The notes: generated from the letters alone by a model not told the origin. A stretch of 64,000 nt of DNA from Rhizobium sp. C4 (GCF_021026315.1 NZ_JAJNCX010000012.1:62001-126000); one strand, 5' to 3'; counted from the first letter of the stretch, positions 45,289 through 55,332 are shown. Translations and numbers: made by a program.

Positions 45289-46930
45289 AACTAGGTTGAG
45301 TCGCCTATTTATAGGGGAAATAATTCTCCTATTCTCAAGATCAAATCCACGGCCCATCGTTCACTTCACAATTTCTTCATTTTTAGCAATATCTGCAGGC
45401 GCGTTTGCTCCGTTAACACTTGGGCACGCGATCGATGTCAAAGATATATACTGGTTTCTTGCATACGCCGTACTATTTTCTGCCTCGGCTTCACTAGGTA
45501 TATCCTCCATATATCTTGGAGAAAAGCTGAATAGCGAAATAATATATTTTGTCTCCATGGAATTATTTAAGAGAATACTCCAGAAGGAAGAACGGCTATT
45601 TCGGGAAAAAAACGCTTCCGAAATGCAATCCGCTATAATTCAAGGACAGAACGGCGCCAGGATGGTGGTATCTATCGTATTGTATTCGGCGCTTCCAGCT
45701 TTATTACACTTAGTATTATCTGGAACCATACTTTTTTCTAAGGTTGGGATATATGTATTCTTGATAACTATTTGCTACGGAATATTGTATTTTTTTGGAA
45801 TATTCTTTTCCAATCACCGTACGCGAACATTTCTACATTTAGCTACTTCCTCAATACAAAATGCAGCTGGCCAATTAGGTGTATCAATCTCTGGGATAAC
45901 ATCGATCCGCTATTTTGGTGCTGAAAGATGGGCTATATCTAAATATTCTTCTTCTGTTGAGAAAATGAAGAGGAATTGGAACCTCTGGGCAGCGTTTCAT
46001 GCAAAGTTTTCGGTAGTGTTTTTTTTGTTATCGCTTATCCAATTTGTTATCAATTATATGTTATTAATCCCAGAGTTGCGTGCCGGAAACATTACAATCG
46101 GTGATATTGTTCTTTTTAACGCATTGATATTGCAAATGAACGGTCCCTTAGAGACCTTGGGCAATGTATTTGGTCAATTTACGCAAGCAGAGGCGGCCAT
46201 CATGCCGGCAGCGAAATTATGGTATAGTCCCGCAAAGAACGATAATATTTATGATACAAAAGATTATCCATTGGTGTTCGCGGCAAATTCTTTATCCGCA
46301 GAGAGGCTCTCGTATGGCGTCAACGGCGCGAGAGCGCCTTTGCAGACCGATGTTTCCTTTAATTGCAATAGAGGTACGCTTTCCTTTATTGTGGGCGAGA
46401 GTGGATCGGGAAAATCTACGTTGCTTCGTGTTATAGCACGCTCCCTAGCTCCGATTTCAGGAGAAGTCTTACTTGACCGTACTCCGATCTACCAATTTAG
46501 TGAGGAACACTGGCGAAGCATCATCGCGATCGTTCCTCAGGATCCATTTTTGATGGCGGGTACAATCAGAGATAACGTTTGCATGGGAAGGGAAGCCAGC
46601 AATGAGGAGCTGGACGAGGCCCTTCGTGCCTCCTCGCTTTCAGAGACTATCAGTAGTTTTGCTCTCGGATTGGAGACGGAGGTCGGGCAAATGGGAAGCA
46701 ATCTGTCGGGTGGTGAGCGACAGCGCATAGCCTTGGCTCGTGCATTGCTGAAAAAACCTCAAATACTCCTCTTGGATGAGGCTAGCGCGGCTTTAGATGA
46801 AGCGACGGAGAAGGCAATAATGACCGCTATTCGGAATATTCTTCCGAATACTATTGTAATAGCGATAACTCATAGGACGCAAATTATAGAAACTGGAGAC
46901 AACGTAATTCATCTGAAAAAAATATTGTAA
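45281..46930 (+). CDS. ABC exporter (fused membrane and ATPase domains)
   Basis: The 549-residue protein has about six hydrophobic segments in residues 20-300 and an ATPase domain with Walker A (VGESGSGKSTLLRVIA), Q-loop, signature (LSGGERQRIALARAL) and Walker B (ILLLDEASAALDE). No N-terminal C39 peptidase is present, so leader removal, if any, needs another enzyme. It most likely exports the modified peptide and may give self-protection. It is the last gene of the operon and notably AT-rich. Confidence 0.88.
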   Translation: MTETRLSRLFIGEIILLFSRSNPRPIVHFTISSFLAISAGAFAPLTLGHAIDVKDIYWFLAYAVLFSASASLGISSIYLGEKLNSEIIYFVSMELFKRILQKEERLFREKNASEMQSAIIQGQNGARMVVSIVLYSALPALLHLVLSGTILFSKVGIYVFLITICYGILYFFGIFFSNHRTRTFLHLATSSIQNAAGQLGVSISGITSIRYFGAERWAISKYSSSVEKMKRNWNLWAAFHAKFSVVFFLLSLIQFVINYMLLIPELRAGNITIGDIVLFNALILQMNGPLETLGNVFGQFTQAEAAIMPAAKLWYSPAKNDNIYDTKDYPLVFAANSLSAERLSYGVNGARAPLQTDVSFNCNRGTLSFIVGESGSGKSTLLRVIARSLAPISGEVLLDRTPIYQFSEEHWRSIIAIVPQDPFLMAGTIRDNVCMGREASNEELDEALRASSLSETISSFALGLETEVGQMGSNLSGGERQRIALARALLKKPQILLLDEASAALDEATEKAIMTAIRNILPNTIVIAITHRTQIIETGDNVIHLKKIL

Positions 46931-47003
46931 TTCCGAAACTGGATATGTAGGGCGAGAGCGGAGATTATGTTCGGCGGATATATAGGTTTTTGATAAGAGG
47001 GAC

Positions 47004-47624
47004 TTATGGTACCCCAATACGCGAAAGATCGACACGGATACCGGTTTGGCCTGCATTGTCGCGTTCCTGCAGCTTTCCTGCTGCTGATGCAGCGGAGTTA
47101 CCTGATTTAGCATCATCCACCTGATCTTCCGGCTCACGCTTTTTGCCCGGAATAAACGTCGGCCCGCCTGGATCAGCGGCCTGGAAAACTCTCTCCCCAT
47201 CGAACACCTCGGTGCGCCATGCGTAGATCGCGTCGTCCATCATCTGCGGTAGCACCTCTCTATTTGTCGGGCGACCATACCATTTGGTGACGATGCGAGC
47301 GACCTTGGCAAAGAGCGCAGTACCCATGCGAAGATTGGTGCACGCGTCGAAGATGTCGGGCGTCAGCTGTGATCTCTCCGATATACCGACGCCCGCAGGA
47401 TATTGCGTAATTCCGACCCTCACGCTTGCCTTGCCGGCATAGCCTCGGATTGCCTCCAGAGCCGTTGCGGGATCTGTGGGCCTTGGAATGAGAACCAGAC
47501 GTCCACCGATCTTGACTGAAACAGCCAGTGGATCATCCGACCCGGCCGAGGCAACGAATTGCTCGACGATCGCCGGGGTTAGGGATGGGTCTGCGCATTT
47601 CTCAATAAGGGCCAAATCGATCAT
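47004..47624 (-). CDS. traH: TraH, conjugal transfer protein
   Basis: The 206-residue protein starts MIDLALIEKCADPSLTPAI and includes VRVGITQYPAGVGI and VARIVTKWYGRPTNREVLPQ, the TraH pattern of Agrobacterium/Rhizobium plasmids. The ATG at 47624 is chosen over an upstream frame to 47822 that overlaps traB. It is last in the traAFBH operon; its role in transfer is accessory and poorly known. Confidence 0.88.
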   Translation of the reverse strand: MIDLALIEKCADPSLTPAIVEQFVASAGSDDPLAVSVKIGGRLVLIPRPTDPATALEAIRGYAGKASVRVGITQYPAGVGISERSQLTPDIFDACTNLRMGTALFAKVARIVTKWYGRPTNREVLPQMMDDAIYAWRTEVFDGERVFQAADPGGPTFIPGKKREPEDQVDDAKSGNSAASAAGKLQERDNAGQTGIRVDLSRIGVP

Positions 47625-47638
47625 GGTTGGCTTTCTGG

Positions 47639-48805
47639 TCAGCGGTTGAAGGAAATCACGAGCGGCTTGTCGAAGAGCCTTGCCCAGGCAACCGCACTTG
47701 CGTTTTGAATGCCGACGGTCGACGTGCCCGCGGTCCACCATCCGTTTCCGACTACGACAATCAGCGCAGGGTCTTTGGCCATGGACTGAAGGATCGGCCA
47801 GACGACCAGTTGCTCGTAGCAAATCAGAGGCGCAACCCGTGTACCTCCGATATCAAGGACGGGGTTGTCGAAGAAATGCGCGCGGGCGCCGCCACTCTCT
47901 CCAAACCAGGCACGCCATGGCTGCCACATGGATCCGGGCACCGGCATCCTCTCCCGGTAGATGATATTCCCGCCGTCTTTGGTGATAGCCACGAGCACGT
48001 TATCATAGCCGGCATCGACCACAGCGGATGCGCCGGCGACAACCAGCCCGTTCGAACCCTTCAGCGCTCTTTGCCAGACTCGCGCGACCGTCGGCGTCCA
48101 GAAGCCGATGGCACTTTCAGGCAAAACAACGACCCAATTGCCTGTCCTGAGCTCGGTGAGGGCCGCCCCTGCAAGTGCCGCCTGCCGCTCAAGAGACGTG
48201 TCCCGGCCGAGGCTTGCGCCATATTCGAGGTCGACATTCTTCCATCCGACCGGTAGATCAGGATGCGTCCAGCTTGCGGCGGACCAAGCCCACAGACCCG
48301 ATAGGGTGAGTATTGCAACCGGCCGAAGCCAGGTCGTCAAGGCGGCGAGGCCGGTTGCAAGGGCGGCCAGCCCAAACCAACCCCACCCCGGAAACAACAC
48401 GCCTGCTGCCGTCAGTGGATGCGCCCAGCCGAGGATCCCAAACGGCGGAACCGCCATCAGCATGCATGCCACCAGATATCGGAGCGGTCGTTGCAGGCCA
48501 TGTTTCGCGGTCCAGAGCACGGTGTGAACGATGACGAAACCCAGTGAGGCAACGATCCAGAGAATAAGGCCAGGCAAGAGGTCCGAACCATAGAAGGTGG
48601 CTACGCCCTGCGGCAACCCGCGCGAGGCCGCCAGGAAATAGGCGGCTGACACGAGCGCGGCGGAGGTGCGGGAGGGTGCCATCGACCAGAGGATGGGAAA
48701 GACGAGGCACAACGGAAGTGCGAGCACAAAGCCGCTCCAGCCCAACCATCCGACGCCGATGGCTGCAACAGTGAGCAAAATTGGGCGAGGGCAGTCAGGG
48801 TGCAA
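47639..48805 (-). CDS. traB: TraB, membrane protein with nitrilase-like domain
   Basis: The 388-residue protein has several N-terminal membrane segments (residues 5-180) and a C-terminal carbon-nitrogen hydrolase domain: VVVLPESAIGFW with the catalytic Glu and VAPLICYEQLV with Cys, as in Lnt-like TraB. It increases transfer efficiency in Ti plasmids. It overlaps the end of traF by 11 bases. Confidence 0.9.
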   Translation of the reverse strand: MHPDCPRPILLTVAAIGVGWLGWSGFVLALPLCLVFPILWSMAPSRTSAALVSAAYFLAASRGLPQGVATFYGSDLLPGLILWIVASLGFVIVHTVLWTAKHGLQRPLRYLVACMLMAVPPFGILGWAHPLTAAGVLFPGWGWFGLAALATGLAALTTWLRPVAILTLSGLWAWSAASWTHPDLPVGWKNVDLEYGASLGRDTSLERQAALAGAALTELRTGNWVVVLPESAIGFWTPTVARVWQRALKGSNGLVVAGASAVVDAGYDNVLVAITKDGGNIIYRERMPVPGSMWQPWRAWFGESGGARAHFFDNPVLDIGGTRVAPLICYEQLVVWPILQSMAKDPALIVVVGNGWWTAGTSTVGIQNASAVAWARLFDKPLVISFNR

Positions 48806-49352
48806 AGGTCAAGACCTCCTGTGCCAGTCCCAAGATCCCGGCAGCAGGGATCGGGCCAAAATAGCGGGAATCGAAGGACCCGACGAAATCCGAGTGCAGA
48901 AACACAAAGCCGTTCGGAACCACGCCACCAGCATGGGGCGTCAGCGGTCGCCATTTTCCGTCCCTTGAAGCCAACGCCGAATATGGCAGCGCGACATGGT
49001 CGACGGTGACGGATTGCCCGATCTCAACCTGCTGGCCCGCACTCGCGACGATCGTCTTGATCAGCGGGGCAAAGCCGCCGGAGCACAGACCGGATCGGAG
49101 ATAACCGCGCAGTGCGGCCTCATCCATGTCCGGCCTTTCCGGCGGGCAGATGAAGACGACGTCCCCGATGGCTGGAGGTCGGCCTAGCGACCGGATGCGC
49201 CAGATCCCGATCGGTTCGCTCGGTGTCACGTTGACCCGATACCCGGCAAGGCCCGCCACAGCGAGAGAGACGGGTGCCAAAAGGGCAACACACACAAATC
49301 TGAACCTGCGATTTCGGGAAGTTGGACGGGGGCTGTGCGTGAGCAACTTCAT
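48795..49352 (-). CDS. traF: TraF, S26-type signal peptidase / pilin maturation protease
   Basis: The 185-residue protein has one N-terminal membrane segment and the S26C pattern: Ser in NVTPSEPIGIWRI and Lys in APLIKTIVASAGQQV, ending VFLHSDFVGSFDSRYFGPI. TraF processes and cyclises the TrbC pilin. Its start overlaps the traA stop by 4 bases. Confidence 0.93.
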   Translation of the reverse strand: MKLLTHSPRPTSRNRRFRFVCVALLAPVSLAVAGLAGYRVNVTPSEPIGIWRIRSLGRPPAIGDVVFICPPERPDMDEAALRGYLRSGLCSGGFAPLIKTIVASAGQQVEIGQSVTVDHVALPYSALASRDGKWRPLTPHAGGVVPNGFVFLHSDFVGSFDSRYFGPIPAAGILGLAQEVLTFAP

Positions 49353-52300
49353 TTGAGCGAGAGCCCTTCTGTTTTTGTTTGCCGAAGGGCCTCGGATTGC
49401 CTTGCCGCGTTGACACTGCGCTCGTGTGCGGCGAGCTGCTGACTGGTCCGCATCATGCTCCAGGCAGTCTGAACCTCTGCCTTTTGGCCAGTGGTCATGC
49501 CGGCTGTGACAGAACGAAACGTCTCGCCGTCCGGATCCTTTGCCGCCAAAGGAAGAAGTGTCCGTTCACCAAAACGCTCAGAGACCGCCCGGGCGAAACC
49601 TTCCAGCTCTGCCTTGATCATTTTATCGGCAAGGGCGAACTCTAATCCTGCCGGAAGATCGTTCCGGTCGATGGCGTCGCGAACGCGTTCGAGCACGGAT
49701 TTCGCACTCGCCGACAGTGCCGGAATGTCGATCGATACCTGCCTGCGCGTTGAAAGCTCGTCTGTGAGCATCCGCGCCTCCAGCGTCTCGCGCTGCCGCA
49801 GATAGTCTGACAGGCTGGCTGCAAGCGCTGGCACATTGGCGATCGCACGTTCCCGGTCTCGTCTGTCGGAGGCCGCGATGAACATGCCGGTCTTTCCCTT
49901 CAGCGCGCCGAAGCTCTCAGGCTTGTCGGCAATGGCTTGCAGCCTCACCGCGACGCTCGATTTGTCGGCAAGCATCTGGTCGACATTGACCGCTTTGAAC
50001 GCGGCTTGCGGGTCCGCATAAACAAGTCGAAACCGTGTCGAGACGTCCTCCCATTGCTTCTTCAGGCCCAAGTCTCCGGCGAGCCTGTCTTCGACGGCCT
50101 GATCAACGGTCTTGGCGAAGGTTGTGATACCAGCGACCATAGGCTTTGCCTCCTTGGTGGAATGGGATTCGGGGCTTGAGCCGAGACCGATCCCGGCCCC
50201 GATTGCGGCAAGTCGCCCTGCCAGATCGGCCAGTCTCTGGCCCTGTCTTACCGCCCATTCGAGCCGATCGCGGGCAATGGTTCTGGCGACATTGACAAGA
50301 TGCAGCCCGCGCGCCTCGGCGAAACGAAGCGCCTGGCGGTAGAGTGTGCCGCCTGCGTAATCGAGCGTCGTCTCCTTTGCGTTCGAGCGCGACAGCATCT
50401 CGATCAGACCGCCGGCTTTGGCGAAGGATCGGCGGCCGTAGTAGACGGCGAGATCCTCGCGATGACGCGTCATGGCCACATAGGTCAGATGGCGGTCGAG
50501 CGAGAGGGACGCGAGCACCTTGACGCGATCGACGGTAGCGCCCTGCGCTTTATGCACCGTGGTCGCATAGCCGTGATCGACATTGTTGTAGAAGCGCTGT
50601 TCCAAGCTTAACCGCCGCCGATGCCCGGCTTCGCCGACCTCCGCGACGATCCGACCGGGCGAGGCTTCCAGGACCTTCGCCAGCATGCCGTTCTTGACGC
50701 CGATTGATCCTTCATTCTTCAGGAAGACGATCTGATCACCGGCCGCAAATCTCCTCGCACCGTCGGCCGTCCGGAAGAGATGCCCATCGTCAAGAAGGCC
50801 GCGTTCGGCCAGCTTTTCGCGAGCGAGATTGTTGAGCATGCGAACATCTCGCCGCAGATGCGCGAGGATCAACGACGTCTTCTTGGGATCGTAATCCCGG
50901 TTCCAGTCGGCGATCAGGTTGGCGACGGCGTCCGCCTTCAGCTCCGAGGGCATGATGCGACCGCAAGCGCCATAGGCTTCTATCGCCTTGCCAATCTTTC
51001 CACGGGCCAGATCAAGCGATGCGTCTCGCATCCATTGTTCGCGCTGCCGGTAAATCGTCTCCAGTTCCGAATAGCCGATACGATCGGCAATCGCGCGAAA
51101 CGCCGCCCCCGCCTCGATCGGTTGTAGCTGCTCAGGATCGCCGATCAGGACGAGCTTGGCGCCTGCTTTCGTTACCTCCTCGACAAACAATGCCATCTGC
51201 CGGGACGACACCATGCCGGCTTCATCCAGAACGAAGACCGTCCTGTGATCGAGTTGGTCTCGCCCCTGGTTCCAGCGCAGCTCCCATGACGAAAGCGTGC
51301 GGGAGACGATCCCGGCTTCTTTCTCCAGCCCGTCAGCCGCCTTGCCGGCAAGCGCGCCACCGACGACGCGATAGCCGGCCGCTTCCCAGGCTTCGCGGGC
51401 CGCTTTCATCATCGTCGTCTTGCCGGCACCGGCGCGGCCAATCACGGCGGCAATCCGCTCAGGTCCGGCAACATGTCCGATCGCAATCTTCTGTTCGTCG
51501 GACAGGCGCTCATGCCGTGCAAAGATACTCGCAAGCACTGGGCGTTTAACGTCATGCGATAGACGTTGCGACAGCCAGATCGCCCGATTGGCCATTTCGG
51601 CTTCGATCCTGATCAGCTCGCGCGTCGTGTATTTCGCCGGCTGCCGGATACCGGTGGTAAAATCAATCCGCTCACGATCGAGCCGCAGCGTCTGCGGGCT
51701 CTGCAGGATCCTGGCCATCAGGTTCTGAAAGAGGGCGGGATCGTCGATATAGCGGTGGAGCACCTTGGCGATATCGCGTTCATCGAACACGCTCTTCTCG
51801 CGCGTGATGAGATCGAGGACGATTTCCGGATTGTGCTGGATACGCCGGGCGTTTTCCGCGCGCCGCGCCTCCTGCAGTTCCGACCTCTCGAGAGAGACCG
51901 CCTCCTTCTCCGTGCCGCGCCCGCTCGTCGCTTTCCGCTCGATTGCTTTGGTCCCGACTCCAAGATGGATGGTGGGCGTCAGATCGATCCCCTGCTTTTC
52001 GAAGGATCTGCCATCGACACGGATATCCAGCCCGGCCCGCGCGAGATGATGGTTCTGGCAGGCGAACCAGCCATCGCGAAACGCGTTGAAATCGTCCGCG
52101 TCGCCGGCCCAAAGCTGATAGACGATCTTGCCGGTATCGTTGCGAACGGGATTGCCGTTCGGATCCAGCACCGCCACCTTCTTGGGACCGAAGCCGTCCT
52201 CTGAAAGCGGGCGCAACGTGGTCATCAGATGGATGTGTGGATTGCCGGGAGCGTCATGGAAGACCCAGTCGGCGACCATGCCCTTGGCCGTGATGTGCAT

Positions 52301-52660
52301 CGCCACGAAATCACGGACAAGCTCGATATTCTGTTCAGGGGAAAGCTCGATCGGCAAGGCAATGGTCACGTCCTTCGCAAGCTGCGCATCTGCACGTCTT
52401 TCGAAGGCCTCGACCTTGTTCCAGAAGGCTTCGGACGCCCCCGAGACCGATTGGTCGGCCATCATCGACCGCAGCCATTCCGGCGCGTCTTCGGGAATGA
52501 CGAACTCTTCGTGGAGGAGACCTTGCTTACGGGTGTAGTCGATGGTTCGCGCCTCGCGCTCGAACTCCATTTTGGCGCAATGCCGGTAGGCCGCAGACAG
52601 CACGGCGCTGGCACCTGAGCCGCGGGCGACAATGCTGACTGAGAAATGTGGGACGGCCAC
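49349..52660 (-). CDS. traA: TraA, relaxase-helicase
   Basis: The 1103-residue protein has an N-terminal MobA/L relaxase domain (HFSVSIVARGSGASAVLSAA then YRHCAKME, with the HUH-type HIHLMTTLRPLSE) and a RecD-like helicase (Walker A VIGRAGAGKTTMMKA; Walker B VFVLDEAGMVSS; RHREDLAVYYGRR). It nicks oriT and unwinds the transferred strand. I place the start at GTG 52660, matching the usual beginning; an ATG at 52909 would extend it across oriT. It opens the traAFBH operon. Confidence 0.93.
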   Translation of the reverse strand: MAVPHFSVSIVARGSGASAVLSAAYRHCAKMEFEREARTIDYTRKQGLLHEEFVIPEDAPEWLRSMMADQSVSGASEAFWNKVEAFERRADAQLAKDVTIALPIELSPEQNIELVRDFVAMHITAKGMVADWVFHDAPGNPHIHLMTTLRPLSEDGFGPKKVAVLDPNGNPVRNDTGKIVYQLWAGDADDFNAFRDGWFACQNHHLARAGLDIRVDGRSFEKQGIDLTPTIHLGVGTKAIERKATSGRGTEKEAVSLERSELQEARRAENARRIQHNPEIVLDLITREKSVFDERDIAKVLHRYIDDPALFQNLMARILQSPQTLRLDRERIDFTTGIRQPAKYTTRELIRIEAEMANRAIWLSQRLSHDVKRPVLASIFARHERLSDEQKIAIGHVAGPERIAAVIGRAGAGKTTMMKAAREAWEAAGYRVVGGALAGKAADGLEKEAGIVSRTLSSWELRWNQGRDQLDHRTVFVLDEAGMVSSRQMALFVEEVTKAGAKLVLIGDPEQLQPIEAGAAFRAIADRIGYSELETIYRQREQWMRDASLDLARGKIGKAIEAYGACGRIMPSELKADAVANLIADWNRDYDPKKTSLILAHLRRDVRMLNNLAREKLAERGLLDDGHLFRTADGARRFAAGDQIVFLKNEGSIGVKNGMLAKVLEASPGRIVAEVGEAGHRRRLSLEQRFYNNVDHGYATTVHKAQGATVDRVKVLASLSLDRHLTYVAMTRHREDLAVYYGRRSFAKAGGLIEMLSRSNAKETTLDYAGGTLYRQALRFAEARGLHLVNVARTIARDRLEWAVRQGQRLADLAGRLAAIGAGIGLGSSPESHSTKEAKPMVAGITTFAKTVDQAVEDRLAGDLGLKKQWEDVSTRFRLVYADPQAAFKAVNVDQMLADKSSVAVRLQAIADKPESFGALKGKTGMFIAASDRRDRERAIANVPALAASLSDYLRQRETLEARMLTDELSTRRQVSIDIPALSASAKSVLERVRDAIDRNDLPAGLEFALADKMIKAELEGFARAVSERFGERTLLPLAAKDPDGETFRSVTAGMTTGQKAEVQTAWSMMRTSQQLAAHERSVNAARQSEALRQTKTEGLSLK

Positions 52661-52733
52661 GGTGAGGGCACTCCATCTTCCGGTCGAATGCAACGCGTTC
52701 GATGGAAGCGGCTGGCCCCGCCAGGGCCTTAAG

Positions 52734-52772
52734 CCAGGGCGTCGCGTCAGCGACGTATAATTGCGCCCTTGG
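52734..52772 (-). other. oriT: Origin of transfer (oriT) of the Ti/RSF1010 type
   Basis: Between traA and traC the minus strand reads CCAAGGGCGCAATTATACG, continues into an inner stem (CGTCGC, TGA, CGCGACG) and closes with CGCCCTGG. This matches my memory of the oriT core of Ti-family plasmids, and the placement between divergent traA and traC is the same. The nick site should be in or next to the GGGCGCA part. Confidence 0.8.
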
Positions 52773-52823
52773 ATGCCGTCCTTCGAACGGCCGGGATGAT
52801 GGTCAGAAGCGTTGGCAGAGCCA

Positions 52824-52841
52824 ACTACCACTTCTGATAGT
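52824..52841. promoter_or_regulatory. 18-bp dyad upstream of traC, copy 3
   Basis: ACTACCACTTCTGATAGT matches the two dyads upstream of trb (27625 and 27705) at 16 or 17 of 18 positions. It lies 75 bp before the traC start and about 160 bp from the traA start, so one site could control both transfer operons. Confidence 0.55.
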
Positions 52842-52915
52842 CGCTTCGCGCCCGAACTTCTGGAAATTTGTGAACCGCATACACAGCCAAAGACACCCGG
52901 AAGGATCAATCGGAA

Positions 52916-53203
52916 ATGAAGAAGTCGTCAGGTCAGCTGCGCAAGGATATCGCCAAGCTCCAGGAGCAGCTTCGTCAGGCGGAGACACGCGAGGCGGAAC
53001 GGATTGGCCGGCTCGCCCTGAAAGCTGGCCTCGGCGAGATCGAGATCGACGAAGGCGAGCTGCAGGCGGCCTTCGAAACGGTCGCCAGGCGGTTTCGCGA
53101 TGGCCAGCGGAGCCAGAAGCCGGGAGCGACGACAAGCGACGCCAAAGGCACAATCGCGACGGCCGGTTCTGGTCCGGCTTCGGGCCAGGCTTTTGAGGCT
53201 TGA
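52916..53203 (+). CDS. traC: TraC, relaxosome accessory protein
   Basis: The 95-residue protein starts [20 protein letters not shown] and continues [20 protein letters not shown], the TraC signature with an N-terminal coiled coil. It assists TraA at oriT and in transfer. It opens the traCDG operon; GGAA precedes the ATG. Confidence 0.9.
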   Translation: MKKSSGQLRKDIAKLQEQLRQAETREAERIGRLALKAGLGEIEIDEGELQAAFETVARRFRDGQRSQKPGATTSDAKGTIATAGSGPASGQAFEA

Positions 53204-53207
53204 GCGG

Positions 53208-53423
53208 ATGGCGCGTACGATCTCCTCCGACGCGCGGAAGAAAGACACGCGCGAGAAAATCGAGCTCGGCGGCCTCGTCGTCAAAGCGGGGCTCCGTTTC
53301 GAGAAGAGGGCGCTTCTGCTGGGCGCGCTCATCGAACTCCAGCAGCGTCTGGCAAACGATGCGAATGAGCGCGACAGACTGATCGCCATCGGGTCCGAGG
53401 CTTTCGGCAATGACCGCGAATAG
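53208..53423 (+). CDS. traD: TraD, small conjugation protein
   Basis: The 71-residue protein has the TraD pattern [20 protein letters not shown] and [11 protein letters not shown]. It starts 4 bases after the traC stop and overlaps traG by 14 bases, so the three genes are translated together. It helps the coupling protein TraG. Confidence 0.9.
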   Translation: MARTISSDARKKDTREKIELGGLVVKAGLRFEKRALLLGALIELQQRLANDANERDRLIAIGSEAFGNDRE

Positions 53424-55332
53424 GGTCCTGATCACCATCGCGCCCGTCATCCTGATGGTCGCCGCCGTCTTTCTCTCTTCCGGACACGAGCAGGTCGTGG
53501 CTTCGTTCGGTCGCTCGGAAGCTGGGCGATTGATGCTCGGTCGCATCGCCATAGCGCTGCCATTCGTGGCGGCGGCCGGGATCGGCCTGGTTTATCTCTT
53601 CGCCAGCGCCGGCACAGCGAACATCAAGGCGGCAGGTCTCGGTGTCGCGGCCGGCGGCCTGGCGGCGATCATCATCGCCGGCCTGCGGGAAGGCGCGCGG
53701 TTGATGGCACTCGCCGAGGCAGTACCATCCGGCCAATCCGTGTTTTCGTTTGTCGACCCTTCGATACTCATCGGGGCGAGTGCTGCAGCGTTTGGCGCGG
53801 TCTTCGCGGCACGCGTCATGGTTCTGGGCAATGCGGCATTTGCCAGGCCTGAGCCGAAGCGCATTCGCGGCAAGCGCGCGCTTCACGGCGAGGCCGACTG
53901 GATGGACATGAAAGAGGCCGAAAAACTCTTTCCATCATCCGCTGGCATCGTGATCGGTGAACGCTATCGCGTCGATCGCGACAGCATCGGCGACCGCCCC
54001 TTTTATGCGGATGACAAGACGAGCTGGGGCGGGGGAGGGCAATCAGCGCTTCTCTGCTTCGACGGATCCTTCGGTTCCTCGCATGGCATCGTGTTTGCCG
54101 GATCGGGGGGCTTCAAGACGACGTCGGTGACGATCCCGACCGCATTGAAATGGGGCGGTGGACTGATTGTCCTCGATCCGTCGAACGAGGTCGCACCAAT
54201 GGTCGCCAAGCACCGGGAGGAAGCCGGCCGTCGACTACGCACCCTCGACCCGCGTCAGCCCGAAATGGGCTTCAACGCACTCGACTGGATCGGCAAGTTC
54301 GGTGGTACGAAGGAAGAGGATATCGCCTCGGTGGCCTCCTGGATCATGAGCGACACCGGACGAGCGAGCGGCGTTCGTGACGACTTTTTCCGCGCGTCCG
54401 GCCTGCAGCTTCTCACCGCGATGATTGCAGATGTGTGTCTGTCCGGCCATACCGACCCCAAGGATCAGACACTGCGACAGGTGCGCGCCAATCTCTCGGA
54501 GCCCGAGCCGAAACTTCGCCAGAGACTGCAGGACATCTACGACAATTCGAGCTCGGATTTCGTGAAGGAAAACGTGGCCGCCTTTGTCAACATGACGCCG
54601 GAAACGTTCAGCGGCGTCTATGCCAATGCGATCAAGGAAACGCATTGGCTTTCCTACAAGAGCTACGCGGCGCTTGTGTCCGGTTCGACGTTTTCGACAG
54701 AGGACATCGCATCTGGCACAACGGATGTTTTCCTCAACATCGATCTCAAAACACTTGAGACCCATGCGGGTCTGGCGCGCGTCATCATCGGTTCATTCCT
54801 GAACGCGATTTATAATCGCGACGGGAAGGCCGACAATCGCGTGCTGTTCCTGCTCGATGAGGCGGCGCGTCTTGGCTATATGCGCATCGTGGAGACCGCT
54901 CGCGACGCCGGCCGCAAATACGGCATCACGCTGACGATGATCTACCAGTCGATCGGACAATTGCGCGAAACCTATGGCGGGCGCGACGCGTCGAGCAAAT
55001 GGTTCGAGAGCGCGAGCTGGATATCATTCGCAGCGATCAATGATCCGGAGACGGCCGACTATATCTCTCGCCGCTGCGGCACGACCACCGTTGAGATCGA
55101 CCAGGTGAGCCGGAGCTTCCATTCGCGGGGATCGTCTCGGACCAGATCGAAGCAGCTCGCGGCTCGTCCCTTGATCCAGCCGCACGAGGTTTTGCGCATG
55201 CGGACCGATGAGCAGATCGTGTTCACTGCAGGAAATCCACCGCTGCGCTGCGGGCGAGCGATATGGTTCAGACGGGAGGATATGAAGTCTTGCGTCAAGA
55301 ACAGCCGCTTCGGCCCGAAGCCCAATCCGTAA
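53410..55332 (+). CDS. traG: TraG, VirD4-like coupling protein
   Basis: The 640-residue protein has N-terminal membrane segments (residues 8-30, 50-75, 80-100, 115-140) and a coupling ATPase: Walker A-like [18 protein letters not shown], the following [15 protein letters not shown], and Walker [16 protein letters not shown]. It recruits the TraA-DNA complex and passes it to the Trb channel. Confidence 0.93.
   Translation: MTANRVLITIAPVILMVAAVFLSSGHEQVVASFGRSEAGRLMLGRIAIALPFVAAAGIGLVYLFASAGTANIKAAGLGVAAGGLAAIIIAGLREGARLMALAEAVPSGQSVFSFVDPSILIGASAAAFGAVFAARVMVLGNAAFARPEPKRIRGKRALHGEADWMDMKEAEKLFPSSAGIVIGERYRVDRDSIGDRPFYADDKTSWGGGGQSALLCFDGSFGSSHGIVFAGSGGFKTTSVTIPTALKWGGGLIVLDPSNEVAPMVAKHREEAGRRLRTLDPRQPEMGFNALDWIGKFGGTKEEDIASVASWIMSDTGRASGVRDDFFRASGLQLLTAMIADVCLSGHTDPKDQTLRQVRANLSEPEPKLRQRLQDIYDNSSSDFVKENVAAFVNMTPETFSGVYANAIKETHWLSYKSYAALVSGSTFSTEDIASGTTDVFLNIDLKTLETHAGLARVIIGSFLNAIYNRDGKADNRVLFLLDEAARLGYMRIVETARDAGRKYGITLTMIYQSIGQLRETYGGRDASSKWFESASWISFAAINDPETADYISRRCGTTTVEIDQVSRSFHSRGSSRTRSKQLAARPLIQPHEVLRMRTDEQIVFTAGNPPLRCGRAIWFRREDMKSCVKNSRFGPKPNP

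Noticed and set aside
42660-46930. Trifolitoxin or phazolicin cluster
   Set aside because: The precursor does not resemble either peptide as I remember them, and no azole-forming dehydrogenase or E1-like partner is present.
47625-47822. N-terminal extension of TraH
   Set aside because: It overlaps traB in another frame and does not match TraH; the ATG at 47624 gives the usual TraH start.
52661-52909. N-terminal extension of TraA
   Set aside because: It crosses oriT and adds residues with no relaxase similarity; GTG at 52660 begins the conserved domain.
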